NCBI GenBank assembly: GCA_023666975.1
Contig: JAMPAW010000020.1
Span: 1-36,552, forward strand
DNA length: 36,552 nt
Reading direction: 5' to 3'
From: Clostridium sp.
GTDB taxonomy: Bacteria; Bacillota_A; Clostridia; Lachnospirales; Lachnospiraceae
Positions 33,861-36,552 of the stretch are shown here, piece by piece (within the stretch, counting starts at the first letter, position 1; every line of letters begins with the position of its first letter). The notes below the pieces were generated by a model, which saw only the letters and a program-made list of their open reading frames with translations, did not search any database and was not told the origin of the DNA. The position numbers were made by a program, and so were the translations under genes.

Positions 33861-34754
33861 ATGAGAGCAGTGGTTTTGGAAACGAATGCAACGCAGACTG
33901 TCGAGGAGGCGGCAAAAAACATGGAGCAGTCCGCCGGACTGTTAAAGCAGACGCTGGATGACCTGGCCAATTGGATAATCGGCAAATCCGGCAGTGTTTT
34001 AGTGGCGGTAATCTTCATTGCCGTGGGCTTAAAGGCAGCGAATATATTATTAAAAATATTGCGGCGTTCGTTTGAACGCTCGAAGATGGAAACGTCGGTG
34101 GCAGGTTTTTTGCTGTCGGCGATCAGGGTGCTTGTCTATACGCTGGTTTTTATTACGGCCGCAGCTATTTTAGGCATAGAAGTGACCAGTTTTGTGACCA
34201 TTTTGGGAACGGCGTCTCTGGCAATCGGGCTTGCCCTGCAGGGCGCACTGTCCAATCTTGCTGGCGGGGTATTGATTCTGTTGCTCAAGCCGTTTCAGGT
34301 CGGAGATTATATTATTGAGAATAACCGAAACAATGAGGGAACGGTGACTTCTATTGATATATTTTATACCCGTCTGCTGACACATGACAATAAGATGGTA
34401 GTGATTCCCAACGGCATTCTGGCGGATAATTCACTGGTGAATTTGACCGATAGGAGCAAGCGCAAGATAGAGGTCAAAGTTTCCATTGCCTATGACAGCG
34501 ACATCAAAAAAGTCAAGGAGTTGGTATATGCGCTGCTTACCGAAGATATCGGTATTCTTCAGGACGAATCCAAAGATGTATTTATTGATTCCTTTGACGA
34601 CAGCGGAATGACATTGGGAATTCGTGCGTGGGTAAAAACAGAGGATTACTGGCAAGTGACATGGAGGCTTCGGGAAGAAGTGAAGGCGGCTTTTGACGGG
34701 AACGGAATCGAGATTCCCTATAACCGTTTGGAGGTCGATTTACAAAAGCGGTAA
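33861..34754 (+). CDS. MscS-type small-conductance mechanosensitive channel
   Basis: This 297-residue protein has a short N-terminal amphipathic stretch, three hydrophobic helices (about 45-65, 80-105 and 112-148) and a C-terminal MscS beta/alpha domain. The third helix is Gly/Ala-rich (LGTASLAIGLALQGALSNLAGG), the pore-lining pattern of MscS. The segment PFQVGDYI and VVIPNG are family landmarks. It opens under membrane tension to release solutes on osmotic down-shock. GGGA sits almost against ATG 33861, so GTG 33870 is an alternative start. It lies 9 nt after the glgB-like gene. Confidence 0.93.
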   Translation: MRAVVLETNATQTVEEAAKNMEQSAGLLKQTLDDLANWIIGKSGSVLVAVIFIAVGLKAANILLKILRRSFERSKMETSVAGFLLSAIRVLVYTLVFITAAAILGIEVTSFVTILGTASLAIGLALQGALSNLAGGVLILLLKPFQVGDYIIENNRNNEGTVTSIDIFYTRLLTHDNKMVVIPNGILADNSLVNLTDRSKRKIEVKVSIAYDSDIKKVKELVYALLTEDIGILQDESKDVFIDSFDDSGMTLGIRAWVKTEDYWQVTWRLREEVKAAFDGNGIEIPYNRLEVDLQKR

Positions 34755-34797
34755 AGGAAAGCCCGGAAGCGGGTACAGGAGAAAGAAGGATATAGTG

Positions 34798-36015
34798 ATG
34801 AAAGCAAAGGATTATGGACTTAGCAAGCAGGACATTATCAAAATGTCAGATGATTATTTATTAGATATAGGATATCATTTTCCTATTGTCGTCGAGGAGG
34901 CCAAAGAGGCTGTTCTCGTCGATGCCGACGGTGAGGAGTATCTGGATTTTTATGCCGGTATTGCCGTGAATTCTGTCGGAAATTGTAATGAGGCAGTGGT
35001 AAATGCAATCCGGGAACAGGCAGGGCAGGTAATGCATACCAGCCTTTATCCGTATAATACGCCGCAGGCAATGCTGGCAAAGCTCGTCTGCGAAAATACG
35101 GGAATGGACAGGGTATTTTTCCAGAATTCGGGAACTGAGGCCAATGAAGCAATGATTAAGATGGCACGGAAATACGGAATTGAGCATTATGGTCCGGAGC
35201 ATTATGAGATTGTGACGGCTAAGCGAAGTTTCCATGGCAGAACGTATGCCTCCCTGACGGCAACGGGACAGCCGGAATCGGCAATTCAAATCGGATTTAA
35301 TCCGATGCTTCCGGGTTTTCGCTATGCCGATTATAATGATTTGGAGAGCTTTAAAGCTGCCTGCACGGAGAATACGGTGGCTGTGATGGTTGAACCGGTG
35401 CAGGGGGAAGGCGGCGTCTATCCGGCAGAGCGGGAATTTATTCAGGGACTCAGGAAACTCTGCGACGAACGGGGCATGCTGCTGCTGCTTGACGAGGTAC
35501 AGACCGGCTGGTGCCGCTGTGGGGAGACGATGGCCTATATGTATTATGACATCAAGCCTGATGCAGTAACGATGGCAAAAGCCTTGGGCGGGGGACTTCC
35601 GCTTGGTGCCGTTGCCATGACAGAGGAGTGTGCCAAGTCATTAAATCCCGGTTCACACGGGTGCACGTTCTCCGGAAATCCGGTCTGCTGTGCGGCAGGC
35701 TATGCGGCTGTCACGGAATTGCTGGAACGCAATCTGGCAAAGAATGCAAAGGAAATCGGGAATTACTTTATGGAACAGCTTCGTACACTTCCGCATGTAA
35801 GAGAGGTTCGCGGACTGGGCTTATTGGTTGGGTTAGAGCTTGACGGTGTTGACGCAGTCCGGGTTAAAGTGAGGGCGATGGAAAAGAAGCTGCTGGTGAC
35901 AGCGACTTCAAACCGGATTATCCGTATGGTACCGCCGTTGATTATCACCCGGGAAGACTGTGATAAGGCTGTTGAAATATTGAAAAAAGCAATTGAAGAA
36001 GTGGAAAAGGAATAA
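34798..36015 (+). CDS. Class III aminotransferase, acetylornithine-aminotransferase-like
   Basis: This 405-residue PLP enzyme has the fold-type I layout. Landmarks are FQNSGTEANEAMIKMARK (about 102-119), FHGRTYASL, MVEPVQGEGGVYPA and LLLDEVQTGWCRCG with the cofactor-binding Asp. The PLP-binding lysine lies in TMAKALGGGLP. Acetylornithine aminotransferase (ArgD) is the closest match, but ornithine, GABA or other omega-amino acid enzymes share these motifs, so the substrate is inferred. The ATG at 34798 has AGAAGGA with 7-nt spacing and is preferred over longer frames reaching into the MscS gene. No other arg gene is nearby. Confidence 0.92.
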   Translation: MKAKDYGLSKQDIIKMSDDYLLDIGYHFPIVVEEAKEAVLVDADGEEYLDFYAGIAVNSVGNCNEAVVNAIREQAGQVMHTSLYPYNTPQAMLAKLVCENTGMDRVFFQNSGTEANEAMIKMARKYGIEHYGPEHYEIVTAKRSFHGRTYASLTATGQPESAIQIGFNPMLPGFRYADYNDLESFKAACTENTVAVMVEPVQGEGGVYPAEREFIQGLRKLCDERGMLLLLDEVQTGWCRCGETMAYMYYDIKPDAVTMAKALGGGLPLGAVAMTEECAKSLNPGSHGCTFSGNPVCCAAGYAAVTELLERNLAKNAKEIGNYFMEQLRTLPHVREVRGLGLLVGLELDGVDAVRVKVRAMEKKLLVTATSNRIIRMVPPLIITREDCDKAVEILKKAIEEVEKE

Positions 36016-36039
36016 AATCCGATATATAGCGAATGGGAA

Positions 36040-36089
36040 GCGAGGCTGTCATCTGCGGTAATCAACCGGTAGACAGGCTCGCTTTGTTT
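36040..36089 (+). terminator. Terminator after the aminotransferase gene
   Basis: GCGAGGCTGTC (36040-36050) pairs with GACAGGCTCGC (36072-36082) apart from one central G-G mismatch, followed by TTTGTTT. It overlaps the 3' end of the convergent small gene. Confidence 0.7.
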
Positions 36090-36259
36090 GTGTCGATGGC
36101 AGCGACTAAGCGGTCCCAGGCGTCTTCACCGTCAAACCAAATCATTTTGTCGCCGTTTTTAATGACAATGTCGGCACCATTTTCTCCGACGGAAATATAT
36201 TTGTCATTCGTGATGACTAAATCGGTACCTTTCTGGTTATCAATTTCCTGTCGTGCCAT
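36062..36259 (-). CDS. Small protein of unknown function (65 residues)
   Basis: A 65-residue product starting MARQEID, with AAGGAAGGTG upstream of the ATG and a strong promoter further upstream. It is acidic in the middle (DNQKGTDLV, SVGENGAD) and lacks a signal peptide or membrane helix. The pattern of short alternating hydrophobic strands (DLVITNDKYISVG, DIVIKNGDKMIWF) suggests a small beta-rich fold. I do not recognise it. The longer frame from 36313 would precede the ribosome site and is unlikely. Confidence 0.7.
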   Translation of the reverse strand: MARQEIDNQKGTDLVITNDKYISVGENGADIVIKNGDKMIWFDGEDAWDRLVAAIDTNKASLSTG

Positions 36260-36455
36260 AATTTTCACCTTCCTTTGATAAATCTGATAAAAGGGGAAAA
36301 TGAATAGATGCATTTACCTCTACTAACTATTATTATTATATTATAGCGAAATTCGTGTCAAGATAAAACAAAAAATCGTGATAAAATTGTAAATTTTTTT
36401 TGAACAAATCGGCAGGCTGACCGGTCAGGGCAATCGCTTAATATTTTTATCGCTG
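36260..36455. other. AT-rich intergenic region
   Basis: It holds the promoter of the small minus-strand gene and a perfect 12-bp palindrome (CTGACCGGTCAG, 36417-36428). The palindrome may be an operator or part of a weak hairpin ending the minus-strand gene to its right. No other gene is seen. Confidence 0.5.
36335..36361 (-). promoter_or_regulatory. Promoter of the small minus-strand gene
   Basis: On the minus strand: TTGACA (36361-36356) followed by TATAAT at 15-bp spacing (36340-36335), or TAATAA at 17 bp. The perfect -35 and AT-rich downstream region suggest strong expression. The leader before the ATG is about 70 nt. Confidence 0.65.
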
Positions 36456-36552
36456 TCAAAGTTTCAATAAATAAATTTCTGCGCTCTGGCTCGTCATGTT
36501 ATACTCGCGAACGAAATGGATTGCCGAATCCAACATTTCACCACGGTATATG
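36456..36552 (-). CDS. C-terminal end of an unrecognised protein, 5' end outside window
   Basis: On the minus strand, a frame open from the window edge runs 31 residues (including MLDSAIHFVREYN and SAEIYLLKL) to a TGA at 36458-36456. The composition looks protein-like, with alternating hydrophobic and charged residues, but the piece is too short to name. The stop is followed by non-coding, palindrome-bearing sequence, as expected after a gene. Confidence 0.4.
   Translation of the reverse strand, partial: IYRGEMLDSAIHFVREYNMTSQSAEIYLLKL

Overview
This window looks like a chromosomal stretch of an endospore-forming Firmicute of the Lachnospiraceae/Clostridia type. Evidence seen directly: low-to-mid GC, strong AGGAGG ribosome sites, many TTG/GTG starts, a division and cell-wall (dcw) cluster running straight into spoIIGA-sigE-sigG, a DUF5685-like/DnaJ pair, and bacterial glycogen genes. 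I saw no mobile element, CRISPR array or prophage. The family-level placement is inference.

Layout. 1-2.2 kb: the end of an unrecognised helical protein, a lone type IV prepilin-like gene, and a tRNA-Gly(GCC) with its own promoter and terminator. 2.2-4.4 kb: DUF5685-like gene, a J-domain protein with a Cys-rich tail, and a YfbR-type 5'-deoxynucleotidase. 4.5-7.4 kb: glgA and serS. 7.4-9.7 kb, minus strand: a SpoVK/CbxX-type AAA+ ATPase overlapping a LysR regulator, whose end overlaps serS tail to tail. 9.9-14.0 kb: AI-2E-family membrane protein, YebC, YchF and Lgt. 14.0-14.5 kb: tandem terminators, an A-rich stretch with repeats, and the mraZ control region. 14.5-26.4 kb: mraZ, rsmH, ftsL, two class B penicillin-binding proteins, mraY, murD, ftsW, murA and divIB. 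26.5-30.6 kb: ftsZ, then spoIIGA, sigE and sigG. 30.7-36.0 kb: a small P-loop kinase-like gene, a glgB-like gene, an MscS channel and a class III aminotransferase. The end carries a small minus-strand gene and the 3' end of another minus-strand reading frame.

How the parts fit. MraZ probably autoregulates through five GTGG boxes at exact 10-bp spacing just downstream of the -10. The cluster then makes lipid I precursors (MurA, MurD, MraY), the septal synthase (FtsW and the PBPs) and the divisome (FtsL, DivIB, FtsZ). It lacks murE, murF, murG, murC and ftsA. FtsZ is followed by the SpoIIGA/SigE/SigG module. The terminator between ftsZ and spoIIGA carries two Spo0A-box-like sequences in its outer stem arms, placed as expected for a Spo0A-activated spoIIG promoter.

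Most notable protein observation: the glgB-like gene has Asn where GH13 branching enzymes have the third catalytic Asp, has lost the region I His, and ends in a Lys/Ala-rich histone-like tail. It may be a non-catalytic or repurposed glycogen protein.
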